Below are positions 29,893-38,571 of a stretch of 64,000 nt of DNA, one piece after another. Both the position numbers and the translations under genes were made by a program. The stretch spans positions 1 through 64,000 of the forward strand of contig NZ_QBUY01000022.1 of NCBI RefSeq assembly GCF_003121405.1, written 5' to 3'. Position 1 is the first letter of the stretch, and every line of letters starts with the position of its first letter. This stretch comes from Paraburkholderia sp. C35 (lineage in GTDB: Bacteria; Pseudomonadota; Gammaproteobacteria; Burkholderiales; Burkholderiaceae). A model generated the notes under the pieces. It was not told the DNA's origin. It did no database searches and was given only the letters and a program-made list of their open reading frames with translations.

Positions 29893-30672
29893 ATGAAAGC
29901 GGTCATTCTCGCGGGTGGTCTTGGTACCCGAATCTCGGAGGAAACGCATCTGCGTCCAAAACCGATGATTGAGATCGCGGGAAAGCCGATTCTGTGGCAC
30001 ATCATGAAGATCTACTCGCATTATGGGATTAACGATTTCGTGATCTGCTGTGGATACAAGGGCTACATCATCAAAGAGTACTTCGCCAACTATTTTTTGC
30101 ATATGTCGGATATCACGTTTGACATGGCAAATAATCGAATGGATGTACATCAGCAGCACGCCGAACCGTGGCGTGTCACTCTTGTAGATACGGGCGAAGA
30201 CACGATGACAGGTGGGCGCCTTAAGCGAGTTGCTCCTTATATCCGTGGCGAAGATGCTTTCTGCTTCACGTATGGTGATGGCGTGAGCGACGTCGATATT
30301 TCTGCGTTGGTTGCGTTTCATCACGAGCAAAAGACGCTCGCAACGTTGACGGCGACGTATCCACCGGGTCGTTTCGGCGCACTGGACATTCACGCCGATC
30401 ATCGAGTGATGACGTTTCAGGAAAAGCCGAAAGGCGATGGCGGTATGATCAACGGTGGGTTCTTTGTACTTTCTCCAAAGGTCCTCGACCTTTTGGCCGA
30501 CGATGCCACTGTATGGGAGCGTGAGCCTCTCGAAACGCTTGCAAAGCAGGGCCAATTATCCGCTTTTCAACATCATGGATTCTGGCAACCCATGGATACG
30601 TTGCGCGACAAGACGTTTCTTGAAGATTTGTGGCGTACGGGCGAGGCACCATGGAAGGTATGGCAAAAATGA
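29893..30672 (+). CDS. rfbF: Glucose-1-phosphate cytidylyltransferase
   Basis: A 259-residue enzyme that forms CDP-glucose from glucose-1-phosphate and [23 protein letters not shown] is the signature, [14 protein letters not shown] holds the metal-binding Asp, and [15 protein letters not shown] is typical of RfbF. ATG 29893 follows AGGAG. ATGA couples it to rfbG. It opens a more AT-rich cassette that runs to 37.7 kb, which suggests acquisition as a unit. Confidence 0.96.
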   Translation: MKAVILAGGLGTRISEETHLRPKPMIEIAGKPILWHIMKIYSHYGINDFVICCGYKGYIIKEYFANYFLHMSDITFDMANNRMDVHQQHAEPWRVTLVDTGEDTMTGGRLKRVAPYIRGEDAFCFTYGDGVSDVDISALVAFHHEQKTLATLTATYPPGRFGALDIHADHRVMTFQEKPKGDGGMINGGFFVLSPKVLDLLADDATVWEREPLETLAKQGQLSAFQHHGFWQPMDTLRDKTFLEDLWRTGEAPWKVWQK

Positions 30673-31739
30673 ATGCGCATTGGTGGCGCGGTAAGCGCGT
30701 CCTAATAACGGGACACACTGGTTTCAAAGGAACGTGGCTGTCGCTGTGGTTGCGATCACTCGGAGCGGATGTTACGGGTTTTGCGCTTTCCCCGTCCACA
30801 CAACCCAGTCTGTTCGAACTCGCGCGGGCCGCCGATGGGATTCGTTCTGAGATCGGAGATATCCGTGATCCATCTGTAGTCGCGACCCTCATGGCGGATG
30901 CTCAACCGGAAATCGTCTTCCATTTGGCGGCGCAGCCATTGGTGCGATACTCGTACGAGCATCCAATTGAGACATACCACACGAACGTGCTCGGCACCGT
31001 GCATTTGCTCGACGCGGTGCGGCGCGTTTCGAGTGTCCGCGCCGTTGTGAATGTTACGAGCGACAAGTGTTATGAAAACCGCGAGTGGGTCTGGGGTTAT
31101 CGGGAACAAGATCCGATGGGCGGGTTCGATCCGTACAGCAATAGCAAGGGGTGTGCGGAGCTTGTTACCTCTGCATTCCGCAATTCGTATTTTCCAGCCG
31201 GCGACTATTCTGAGCATCGTTGCGCAATCGCATCTGCGCGAGCCGGGAACGTGATTGGCGGAGGCGATTGGGCGGAGGGGCGGCTAATACCGGATATTCT
31301 TCGCGCGATTGCTGCAGGTGAGCCGGTTCAGGTTCGCTCACCAAGGGCAATTCGGCCGTGGCAACATGTTCTTGAACCGTTGTCCGGCTACCTATTGCTT
31401 GCGGAGCGCCTTCACGATGAAGGCGCTGCCTATGCGGAGGGCTGGAACTTCGGTCCGTCCGATACAGATGTCCGTACTGTGGAGTGGATCGTGGAGCGAA
31501 TGACCCGCCGCTGGGGTGATGGGGCAGGCTGGATCATCGATGAGGGAGATCATCCGCACGAAGCAGCTCACTTAAAATTGGACTCGTCGAAGGCGCGACA
31601 AGTGCTTGGATGGACGCCGCGATGGTCGCTGGACGAAACGATCCATCGCATAGTCGACTGGCATCGTGCTTGGGTCGATGGTGGAGATATGCGAGCATGC
31701 ACAATCTCGCAGATTGAGGATTACATGCGCCACGTCTGA
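30669..31739 (+). CDS. rfbG: CDP-glucose 4,6-dehydratase
   Basis: A 356-residue SDR that makes CDP-4-keto-6-deoxyglucose, the common precursor of CDP-dideoxyhexoses and branched sugars. [17 protein letters not shown] binds [22 protein letters not shown] is the RfbG-specific segment and [11 protein letters not shown] the Tyr-X3-Lys. ATG 30669 overlaps the rfbF stop. No RfbH dehydrase or RfbI/E3 reductase follows, so the 4-keto sugar must go another way, probably to the transketolase pair downstream. Confidence 0.95.
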   Translation: MNAHWWRGKRVLITGHTGFKGTWLSLWLRSLGADVTGFALSPSTQPSLFELARAADGIRSEIGDIRDPSVVATLMADAQPEIVFHLAAQPLVRYSYEHPIETYHTNVLGTVHLLDAVRRVSSVRAVVNVTSDKCYENREWVWGYREQDPMGGFDPYSNSKGCAELVTSAFRNSYFPAGDYSEHRCAIASARAGNVIGGGDWAEGRLIPDILRAIAAGEPVQVRSPRAIRPWQHVLEPLSGYLLLAERLHDEGAAYAEGWNFGPSDTDVRTVEWIVERMTRRWGDGAGWIIDEGDHPHEAAHLKLDSSKARQVLGWTPRWSLDETIHRIVDWHRAWVDGGDMRACTISQIEDYMRHV

Positions 31740-31778
31740 TAATCGGGCGTGCATTTGGACAATACGGAAATTATAGAT

Positions 31779-32732
31779 ATGAGCAAGTTTAATTTCGTTA
31801 TGGTATCCGCTGGCTTTGAGCACGGCGGCAACGTTACCCACCGTCACTTGGACGGTCATTCCCAGCTGTTGGTATATCCGTTCGAATCACAACTGGGAAA
31901 TCGCAATTTCAACGATTTTCTGGCGTCAGTGGAGCGTGTGCAATATCGCTATCCAGAATTTCCTGAGGGATTGTCCGCGATCGAGCTCTATGAGCAAATG
32001 ATCGATGAGGAAATGAAGACGTTCCTGCGCAAAAAGAACGGTTCGAAATTTAAGGACGCGGACCTGGTGCTTAATGAGGCCGATCGTATCGCTGACTTCC
32101 AAAAGTTGCTCGGCGACGCTCCTTTCACGCGTCGACAAGTTATTGAAGCTTTTTTCCGCTCCACGTTTTCCGCATGGAAGAATTACTATACGAAGCCTGA
32201 GGGCGACATGACCTATGTCGGCTATTCGCCTGCGATTGGGATCGATGCGGATCGGATCGTGCGTGATTTCCCCGATGCGAAGATCATGCATATTGTGCGC
32301 AATCCGTTCTCTGCGTACCGCGACACGAAGCGTCGTCCGTTTCCGCAGTCACTGAGCAAATACCTCATTACTTGGAATATCTACCATTCAACGGTAGAGA
32401 TGTACGCACGCATGCACCCGCGTAACGTGAAGATCTTCCGATATGAGGATCTCGTTGGAAACAAGGAGGCGTTTATGCATGACGTCGCTGAGTTTATCGG
32501 TGTTGGCTTTGAGAAATCGATGCTGTATCCGAGCTGGAACGGAGTCGAGATCAAGGACAACATCGCCCCTTGGGGTACTGTGCTCAAGAGCACTGTAGAC
32601 TATAACGAAGAGATCATTAACGAGTTGAGCGACGCAGAAAAAGCACAAATCGTTCAAGGCACGACTGCACTTGCGCGGCACTTTAAGTATGACCAAGTGC
32701 CTTATCTCGCGCAGTTTTATCGTGCTGAGTAA
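31779..32732 (+). CDS. Sulfotransferase family protein
   Basis: A 317-residue protein with sulfotransferase organisation. The N-terminal segment AGFEHGGNVTHRHLDGHSQL corresponds to the 5'-phosphosulfate loop, but the usual GTT/GSS core is replaced by GGNVTHR. KIMHIVRNPFSAYRDTKRR matches the 3'-phosphate site. Later RYEDLVGNKEAFMHDVAEFI is the usual RYEDL helix that follows in this family. ATG 31779 has GGAAA upstream. It would transfer sulfate from PAPS to a glycan or sugar, but the altered first loop leaves activity uncertain. It overlaps the next gene by 11 bases if the GTG start is used. Confidence 0.75.
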   Translation: MSKFNFVMVSAGFEHGGNVTHRHLDGHSQLLVYPFESQLGNRNFNDFLASVERVQYRYPEFPEGLSAIELYEQMIDEEMKTFLRKKNGSKFKDADLVLNEADRIADFQKLLGDAPFTRRQVIEAFFRSTFSAWKNYYTKPEGDMTYVGYSPAIGIDADRIVRDFPDAKIMHIVRNPFSAYRDTKRRPFPQSLSKYLITWNIYHSTVEMYARMHPRNVKIFRYEDLVGNKEAFMHDVAEFIGVGFEKSMLYPSWNGVEIKDNIAPWGTVLKSTVDYNEEIINELSDAEKAQIVQGTTALARHFKYDQVPYLAQFYRAE

Positions 32733-33612
32733 GCTTAGGCATTTCGCTCGCAGTGATTCGAGCGATCTGGAGAGTCTTAGGGCGCTCGTCGATGTGCGGC
32801 CAGCTCTGCACATGCTAGGAGCGCCCGATGCTTCATTCGTCGCTGTTAGCGGTGGCACGCTAGGCGTCGGATTTATCGCACCGGTGGATGGTCGTAAGCG
32901 ATTTCTTAAGTCTTACGCGTCTGCAAGCAGTAAGGCGGATCTTGAGAAAGAAATTCGCATTTTGTCTCACCTCTATGGTGAGATGTTGGCGATCCAACGT
33001 CTTGAAGTGGCGGAGAGTGCCGCTTCTTCCCGCGTATGGCTTGTCATGGACGCGCTTAATCCTAGGGATAAACCTTTAACGCCGGATAAAGTGTTCGCTC
33101 TTATTCGGCAGTTTCGGTCTCGGCTTTCGTCTTTTTCGGTCGAGTCACTCGAGACCGCAGATACGCTTGGCACGCTGATCGACGACGCAATCCTGAGACT
33201 TTCCGACTTGGCCTCGGCGGGCGAAATTAGTCAGCCGATGTTTGACGATTTGCATGCGCGCTTGGCGTATCTCGCACGCGAATGGCAGAGATTCCCTACT
33301 GCGGTCGCCCACGGTGACCTAGGGCCTCGCAACATCATGGTCGGTGAAGATAACCTGGTTGTGATCGACTGGGAGGATGCATTCCTTGGGGTCGAAGGTT
33401 ACGACTATTTGTATTGGCTTACATTCTTTGAGAATCGTTCTTACTACGGCAAAGAAATTCTCGGGCAAACGTCTTTGGGTGTAGACGCCGAAATGGCGTT
33501 ATTGGTGATGATTCTTGTGCTCAAGAGCGATCTATCGCGCCGTGCGAATGGTTTGATCGGAAATCTGCTAACGGTTGAGCAGCGAATCGGTGAAGTGCTC
33601 GCGCTCGCGTGA
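32722..33612 (+). CDS. Aminoglycoside phosphotransferase-like kinase (APH family)
   Basis: About 296 residues. The kinase core is visible in the C-terminal half: VAHGDLGPRNIMV is the catalytic loop (HGDxxxxN) and LVVIDWEDA the metal-binding Asp. A Lys-containing N-lobe segment is FLKSYASASSKADLEKEIRI. The family phosphorylates small hydroxyl substrates. In this context a sugar, a nucleotide-sugar precursor or a glycan end is more likely than an antibiotic. Start is uncertain: GTG 32722 overlaps the preceding stop, while ATG 32689 is an alternative with no ribosome-binding site. Confidence 0.7.
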   Translation: MLSKLRHFARSDSSDLESLRALVDVRPALHMLGAPDASFVAVSGGTLGVGFIAPVDGRKRFLKSYASASSKADLEKEIRILSHLYGEMLAIQRLEVAESAASSRVWLVMDALNPRDKPLTPDKVFALIRQFRSRLSSFSVESLETADTLGTLIDDAILRLSDLASAGEISQPMFDDLHARLAYLAREWQRFPTAVAHGDLGPRNIMVGEDNLVVIDWEDAFLGVEGYDYLYWLTFFENRSYYGKEILGQTSLGVDAEMALLVMILVLKSDLSRRANGLIGNLLTVEQRIGEVLALA

Positions 33613-33634
33613 AGTTCAGAAAGGATTGCAGTCG

Positions 33635-34669
33635 ATGCAGATTAGTCACAACGATCTCAATGAAGTACTCGTGGCGGCAGAGAATGATCTTCGCGCCTTG
33701 AAAGGCGCACGTGTGTTCCTTACTGGAGGAACCGGCTATATCGGGCATTGGCTGTTGAATAGCCTGCTCCATGCCGATGCCGCATTGGATTTGCGCTTGG
33801 CCGTAACCGTACTTTCGCGCAATCCTAAGAGTTTCGCCGAACAGTGTCCACTATTAGCGGATCATGATTCAGTGCAAATGGTCGAAGGAGACATTCGGAC
33901 TTTCTCTGCACCCCTTGGACAGTACACTCATGTGATTCATGGCGCGACAGACGTGATCGCCCAGCAAGCTCCCATCGAGACATTCGATGTAACAGTTGCA
34001 GGTACGCGCAAAGTGCTTGAGTTTGCAAGAAGTCGCGGCGCGCAAAAAGTCTTGATCATGAGTTCGGGTGCCGTTTATGGCCGAATTCCTCGGACTATCG
34101 ATAGGATACCCGAGGATTGCGTAGGATCGCTCTCTTCGGAAACGCCGGCGTCGGCTTACGGAATTGGAAAACTAGCGTCTGAATGGTTAGGCACGGTCTT
34201 CAGCGAGCCAGGAGTAATGTCGTGCTCATCGGCGCGGATCTTTGCGCAAATTGGTCCCAAATTGGCGCTGGACAAACAATTTGCCGCTGGCAATTTTCTA
34301 CTCAACGCGCTACGTGACGAGCCATTCGTTATTAAGGGAGACGGCACGCCGCGACGGTCATACATGTATGCGACGGACCTCGTAGCTTGGCTTCTTGCAA
34401 TTCTCATAAGGGGTCACGCGGGTCGTGCCTACAATGTTGGCTCCGATCACGGTGTTTCGATTCGTGAGTTGGCCGAGGCGATAGCTCGCGAAACGGGGCA
34501 ATCTTCAGACAGGATTCAGGTGCTTGGCCAAGCCGCCCTAGGCGCCGCGCCTGATCGCTACGTTCCGGATATTAGTAGGGCTGCAAACGAGCTCGCCGCG
34601 CGGATTAGTGTGCCGCTCGACGAAGCGATTCGGAGAACATACAACTGGTATCGTTCTCATCAACGTTGA
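33635..34669 (+). CDS. NAD-dependent epimerase/dehydratase in the CDP-sugar cassette
   Basis: A 344-residue extended SDR: VFLTGGTGYIGHWLL binds the cofactor, IMSSGAVYG and YGIGKLASEWL give the Ser and Tyr-X3-Lys, and DGTPRRSYMYATDLVAWLL is the substrate-side motif. The mid-domain SARIFAQIGPKLALDKQF resembles CDP- or dTDP-sugar reductases. It lies between the kinase and the split transketolase, so it may reduce a keto group left after branch addition, or epimerise the product. AAGGAT is upstream of ATG 33635. TGATG links it to the next gene. Confidence 0.8.
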   Translation: MQISHNDLNEVLVAAENDLRALKGARVFLTGGTGYIGHWLLNSLLHADAALDLRLAVTVLSRNPKSFAEQCPLLADHDSVQMVEGDIRTFSAPLGQYTHVIHGATDVIAQQAPIETFDVTVAGTRKVLEFARSRGAQKVLIMSSGAVYGRIPRTIDRIPEDCVGSLSSETPASAYGIGKLASEWLGTVFSEPGVMSCSSARIFAQIGPKLALDKQFAAGNFLLNALRDEPFVIKGDGTPRRSYMYATDLVAWLLAILIRGHAGRAYNVGSDHGVSIRELAEAIARETGQSSDRIQVLGQAALGAAPDRYVPDISRAANELAARISVPLDEAIRRTYNWYRSHQR

Positions 34670-35493
34670 TGTCATTCTTTGTCATGGATACTGCTTCTTT
34701 TGCGAACGCCGTGCGCTTGCGAGCGCTCGAGTTGTGCCATCTTAAACGAACCTCTCATATTGGAGGCGCGTTTTCCGTAGCCGATATCCTCGCGGTGCTT
34801 TACAACGAAGTTCTTGAGGTCGATCCCGCAACAACGCAATCTCCCACGCGCGACAGATTGTTTTACAGCAAAGGACACGCGTGTACTGCGTTGTACGCAT
34901 CTTTGGAGTTGCGCGGTTTCTTTGATGCGGAAGATTTGACGCAAGGGTTCACTGCTGATGGCAGCTATTTCACGTCACACGTCAATCACCGAGTGCCTGG
35001 CATTGAGCTGTCCACCGGTAGCCTCGGTCATGCATTAGGCGTTGCTTGTGGGACTGCACTGGCAGGATTACGTAGGCGATTGCCCTATACCGTATTCACT
35101 ATCGTGAGCGACGGCGAACTAGACGAAGGTTCAAACTGGGAAGCGATCTTGTTTGCTGCCCACCAGAAACTCGACAACGTGGTCGTAGTTGTCGACTACA
35201 ACAAGATCCAAAGTTTCGGATCGGTGGCGGACGTGATGAATCTTGAGCCGCTAGCCGACAAATTTCGCGCATTCAACTGGGCTGTGGAAGAAGTGGACGG
35301 CCACAGTATCGAAGACTTGTCGACCACCTTGCTAAATGCAAAAACGGAACGTGCAGGAAAGCCCAAATGCGTGATTGCTCACACGATCAAAGGCAAGGGT
35401 GTGAGCTTCATGGAAGAAAGTCTTGCGTGGCACTATCGCTCACCGAGCCAGACCGACTACGAGAATGCTCGTATTGAGCTGGGAGCGAAGTAA
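34669..35493 (+). CDS. Transketolase, N-terminal (thiamine diphosphate) subunit
   Basis: A 274-residue protein equal to the N-terminal PP domain of transketolase: SHIGGAFSVADILAVLY, YSKGHACTALYASL, and the ThDP/metal motif SDGELDEGSNWE...VVVDYNK. IKGKGVSFME completes it. It is half the length of a full transketolase; the second half is the next gene, whose ATG overlaps this stop. Separate N and C subunits are common in secondary metabolism and glycan clusters, where they move two-carbon units to unusual acceptors. A CDP-4-keto sugar is the likely acceptor here (inference). Confidence 0.92.
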   Translation: MSFFVMDTASFANAVRLRALELCHLKRTSHIGGAFSVADILAVLYNEVLEVDPATTQSPTRDRLFYSKGHACTALYASLELRGFFDAEDLTQGFTADGSYFTSHVNHRVPGIELSTGSLGHALGVACGTALAGLRRRLPYTVFTIVSDGELDEGSNWEAILFAAHQKLDNVVVVVDYNKIQSFGSVADVMNLEPLADKFRAFNWAVEEVDGHSIEDLSTTLLNAKTERAGKPKCVIAHTIKGKGVSFMEESLAWHYRSPSQTDYENARIELGAK

Positions 35494-36410
35494 TGCGAAA
35501 TACATTCATCAATACCTTGAGCTCCCTTGCTGCCACGCACGAGGACGTGTTTTTACTGTGTGGAGATCTGGGTTATTCAGTTCTAGAACCGTTCGCCCAA
35601 GCATTTCCCGATCGTTTTCTAAACGTTGGGGTCGCCGAACAGAACATGACGCAGGTCGCTGCAGGATTAGCGCGAGAAGGTTATAACGTCTTCACCTATT
35701 CCATCGGTAACTTCCCGACGCTTCGATGCATGGAGCAGATCCGATACGACGTGTGCTATCACGAGGCGAGCGTAAAAGTTATCGCCGTTGGAGCAGGATA
35801 CGCGTACGGGCCGCAGGGTGTATCACACCACACAACCGAAGACATAGCGATGTTGCGGGCCATCCCGAACATGACGGTTTGTGCTCCTGCCGATCCTGTC
35901 GAAGCTCGAGCTGCCGCAGAGTTCATGGTTCGACATCGAGGCCCCGGATACGTGCGGATCAACAAGGCCGGAGAGCCAACGGTGCACGTCACAGATACGC
36001 CCCTTGTACTCACGCCAGGCGAGTTTATCCAAGTGCGTCCTGGACGAGACACCGCAGTGCTGGTCACTGGTGCGCTTCTCGGAAACATATTGAAAGAGGT
36101 GCGAGATAGCGATCGGGATTACGCTGTCTATAGTGTGCCGTTCATCGGTCGGTATTCGCGTGATGCACTGGCGGCGCTGGCGGAGAAGTTCGACACGGTG
36201 ATCACGGTCGAAGAGCACCAATTGAACGGCGGGTTCGGCAGCTCTGTTGTCGAGGCATTGAGTGACCTCTACAGTATGGGCGGAATTGCGCATATGCCTA
36301 AGGTGCGGCGTATCGGGATTGACAATCGTTTTATTGGCGTTTCCGGGAGCCAAGAGTATCTCCGTTCGCAGGCTCGATTGACGCTTGGTGCGCTTGAGTC
36401 GCAGGAGTGA
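35493..36410 (+). CDS. Transketolase, C-terminal (pyrimidine-binding) subunit
   Basis: A 305-residue protein with the Pyr domain (LCGDLGYSVLEPFAQAFPDR, NVGVAEQNMTQVAAGLA with the catalytic Glu) and the C-terminal transketolase domain (VLVTGALLGNILKEV, VITVEEHQLNGGFGSSVVEAL). It pairs with the preceding subunit to form a functional transketolase. Housekeeping tkt in this group is normally a single gene elsewhere, so this pair is specialised. It overlaps gtrA as GTGA. Confidence 0.92.
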   Translation: MRNTFINTLSSLAATHEDVFLLCGDLGYSVLEPFAQAFPDRFLNVGVAEQNMTQVAAGLAREGYNVFTYSIGNFPTLRCMEQIRYDVCYHEASVKVIAVGAGYAYGPQGVSHHTTEDIAMLRAIPNMTVCAPADPVEARAAAEFMVRHRGPGYVRINKAGEPTVHVTDTPLVLTPGEFIQVRPGRDTAVLVTGALLGNILKEVRDSDRDYAVYSVPFIGRYSRDALAALAEKFDTVITVEEHQLNGGFGSSVVEALSDLYSMGGIAHMPKVRRIGIDNRFIGVSGSQEYLRSQARLTLGALESQE

Positions 36411-36823
36411 TCGGGCGCGACATGCTGGATCGCTTATCTGCTTTGGTTAGTGCGTTATTACGAGGACGGGTGCGGTTCGCCAACTATTTGCTTGTCGGCG
36501 GATTGAATACTTTGTTCGGGTATAGCGTGTTTACTGCGATGGTATGGGCTGGTCTGCACTACAGTCTGGCCATCGCAGTGGCAACAGTGTTAGGTACGCT
36601 TTTCAACTTCAAGAGTACTGGAGCACTCGTTTTCAAATCGCGCGACAACTCACGGCTCGTACGATTCCTGTTGGTCTACGCCGTTGTCTATGGAGTCAAT
36701 GTGCTTAGCGTGGGTCTGTTGATGCACGTAGGATTCAATGCCTATTACGGTGGTTTGATAATGGTACTGCCACTTGCCCTTCTGGCTTACTGGTTAAATA
36801 GCCAATTTGTGTTCAAAACATGA
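36407..36823 (+). CDS. GtrA family membrane protein (polyprenyl-P-sugar flippase)
   Basis: A 138-residue protein with four membrane segments (NYLLVGGLNTLFGYSVF, LAIAVATVLGTLF, LLVYAVVYGVNVLSVGLL, LIMVLPLALLAYWL). The motif RFANYLLVGGLNTLFGY and the ending YWLNSQFVFKT are hallmarks of GtrA. The family is thought to flip undecaprenyl-phosphate-sugar to the periplasm for O-antigen modification. Start GTG 36407 overlaps the previous stop; ATG 36422 is also possible. It is ATGA-coupled to gtrB. Confidence 0.88.
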   Translation: MIGRDMLDRLSALVSALLRGRVRFANYLLVGGLNTLFGYSVFTAMVWAGLHYSLAIAVATVLGTLFNFKSTGALVFKSRDNSRLVRFLLVYAVVYGVNVLSVGLLMHVGFNAYYGGLIMVLPLALLAYWLNSQFVFKT

Positions 36824-37749
36824 GAAAACGTATTAGCGTGGTAACGCCGCTATTCAACGAGCAAAGTAATGTTGTTGAGCTTTGCAACCGAGTGGCCGAG
36901 GTTATGAAGTCACTGCCGTACGACTACGAGCATCTTTGCATCGATAATTGCTCTACTGACGACACGGTAAAGATCTTGCGTGGTATAGCAGCGACGGACC
37001 CGAACCTGAGGGTCATCGTGAACGCGCGCAATTTCGGCTACATCCGATCCTCGTTCCACGCCTTATTACAAGCACAGGGTGACGCGGTAGTGCTGATCGC
37101 ATCCGATCTGCAGGATCCACCTGAAATGATCGAAGAGTTCGTGAAGAAGTGGGAAGCGGGCTACAAGACTGTTATGGCTATTAAGCCGGTCAGCGAAGAA
37201 TCTGCCGTGATGTTCCGGATACGAAAACTTTATTACAAGATTGTTACTCGAATCTCGGAGGTCCCGTTAGTTCAAAATGCGACGGGTTCAGGCCTGTTTG
37301 CTCGTGCGGTCGTCAACGTCTTGCGGTCTATTCAAGACCCGTATCCGTACTTCCGGGGTCTCGTCTGTGAAGTTGGCTTCCCGATTGCGACAGTACCGTT
37401 CAAACACCCAAGGCGAGTTCGGGGTGTCAGTAGTCAAAATTTCTACTCGCTCTACGATATGGCTATGCTTGGGATAACCAAGCACTCTAAGGTGCCTCTT
37501 CGTTTGATGACACTATCCGGCTTTGTTTTTGCAGGAGTGAGTTTAGTCATTGCGCTAGGTTATTTTGTAGCTAAGCTGTTGTTTTGGAATGCCTTTGTAC
37601 TCGGAACCGCGCCAATCTTGATTGGGATGTTCTTTTTTGGTGCGCTGCAGATGATTTTTTTGGGTCTTTTGGGTGAGTACATTGGCGCAATCCAGACACA
37701 GGTCCGTAACTTACCGCATGTTATTGAGGCGGAGAGAATTAATTTTTGA
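36820..37749 (+). CDS. GtrB-type undecaprenyl-phosphate glycosyltransferase
   Basis: A 309-residue GT2 enzyme with SVVTPLFNEQSNVVELCNR, the DNCSTDDT and ASDLQDPPEMI (DXD-type) motifs, and two C-terminal membrane segments (FVFAGVSLVIALGYFVA, ILIGMFFFGALQMIFLGLL). It transfers a sugar from a nucleotide donor to undecaprenyl phosphate on the cytoplasmic side. With GtrA it makes the donor for a periplasmic transferase; a matching GtrC-like membrane protein may be the one at 41867-43600. The sugar could be glucose or the novel CDP-derived sugar. Confidence 0.9.
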   Translation: MRKRISVVTPLFNEQSNVVELCNRVAEVMKSLPYDYEHLCIDNCSTDDTVKILRGIAATDPNLRVIVNARNFGYIRSSFHALLQAQGDAVVLIASDLQDPPEMIEEFVKKWEAGYKTVMAIKPVSEESAVMFRIRKLYYKIVTRISEVPLVQNATGSGLFARAVVNVLRSIQDPYPYFRGLVCEVGFPIATVPFKHPRRVRGVSSQNFYSLYDMAMLGITKHSKVPLRLMTLSGFVFAGVSLVIALGYFVAKLLFWNAFVLGTAPILIGMFFFGALQMIFLGLLGEYIGAIQTQVRNLPHVIEAERINF

Positions 37750-38093
37750 GCGATGCGGCCCAGACTCAGATTTTTGGTTCAACGTACGTGAATCTGCATG
37801 GCGCTGTCGTGCTCAAAGGCACAAATGATCGCTTTAGCCAATGCATGTGATCTTCTTAGCTCTGTATCCGCAATCGAAAGTCGCCAATCACACGTGAATC
37901 GCGACTTTTCGGTGCGGGAACATATGCGTCGGCCTTCGATTGATACGTTGGTCTTGCCTCGCATTGACGGTCTGTCGATGCCCGGCCCGGCTTTTTCCAC
38001 TTAGAGACGGACTTGATTGCGTAATATAGGGGCGCGACTCTCAGACTGTGAGTTGCGCTGCTAAGGCCAAGCGAAATCTCGGTAGAGAAATTC
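37750..38093. other. Gene-free stretch between gtrB and the IS66 remnant
   Basis: No frame with convincing codon use or homology is seen. The sequence is AT-richer than the chromosome average, like the cassette on its left. Confidence 0.5.
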
Positions 38094-38128
38094 GTAAGCG
38101 CGCAGCAAACCCATCTTGACGAATTGGG

Positions 38129-38520
38129 CTAGGCGGCGATCAACGTTGGCTGCCAGCGATGCGGCAGCAATGCTGAGATGTCGCTGGCCTTATGGGTCGG
38201 CAGCCGCGTGAGGACGTCCTTCAGGTAGGCGTGCGGTTCGTGCCCGTTAAGTTGTGCCGACCGTATCAGGCTCATGACTGCGGCAGCGCGCTGGCCTGCT
38301 CGTAGTGAGCCCGTGAACAACCAGTTGGCCCTGCCGAGGGCCCATGGACGGATCTGGTTTTCGACCCAGTTGTTATCAATGGGCACGAGCCCATCGTCGA
38401 GATAGCGCGTGAGCGCCTCCCAGCGTTTGAGACTGTAATCCAGCGCTTTCGCAATCGCCGAGCCCTCCGAAACCAGCTTTCGTTGTACCACCATCCATTC
38501 GTAAAAGGCGTCGCACACCG
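38129..38520 (-). pseudogene. 3' fragment of the outer IS66 tnpC
   Basis: Encodes the C-terminal part of an IS66 transposase ([27 protein letters not shown] with the catalytic Glu, SLRAGQRAAAVMSLI). The rest of the gene lies beyond the inner element at 41046-41350. Removing the inner element and one target copy rejoins the frame exactly: QSLAK from one side meets PVCDAFYEWMV from the other. Confidence 0.9.
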
Positions 38521-38528
38521 GTTTGGCA
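38521..38528. repeat. Target-site duplication of the inner IS66, left copy
   Basis: GTTTGGCA directly before the left inverted repeat, identical to 41038-41045. Eight bases is the standard IS66 target duplication. Confidence 0.95.
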
Positions 38529-38571
38529 GTAAGCGTGGCAACAGCAACGTCTTGACTGGAGAGCGTGATTG

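Noticed and set aside
32722-33612. Antibiotic-resistance aminoglycoside phosphotransferase
   Set aside because: The catalytic loop is of the APH family, but the gene is embedded and coupled in a sugar cassette, so a resistance role is unlikely.
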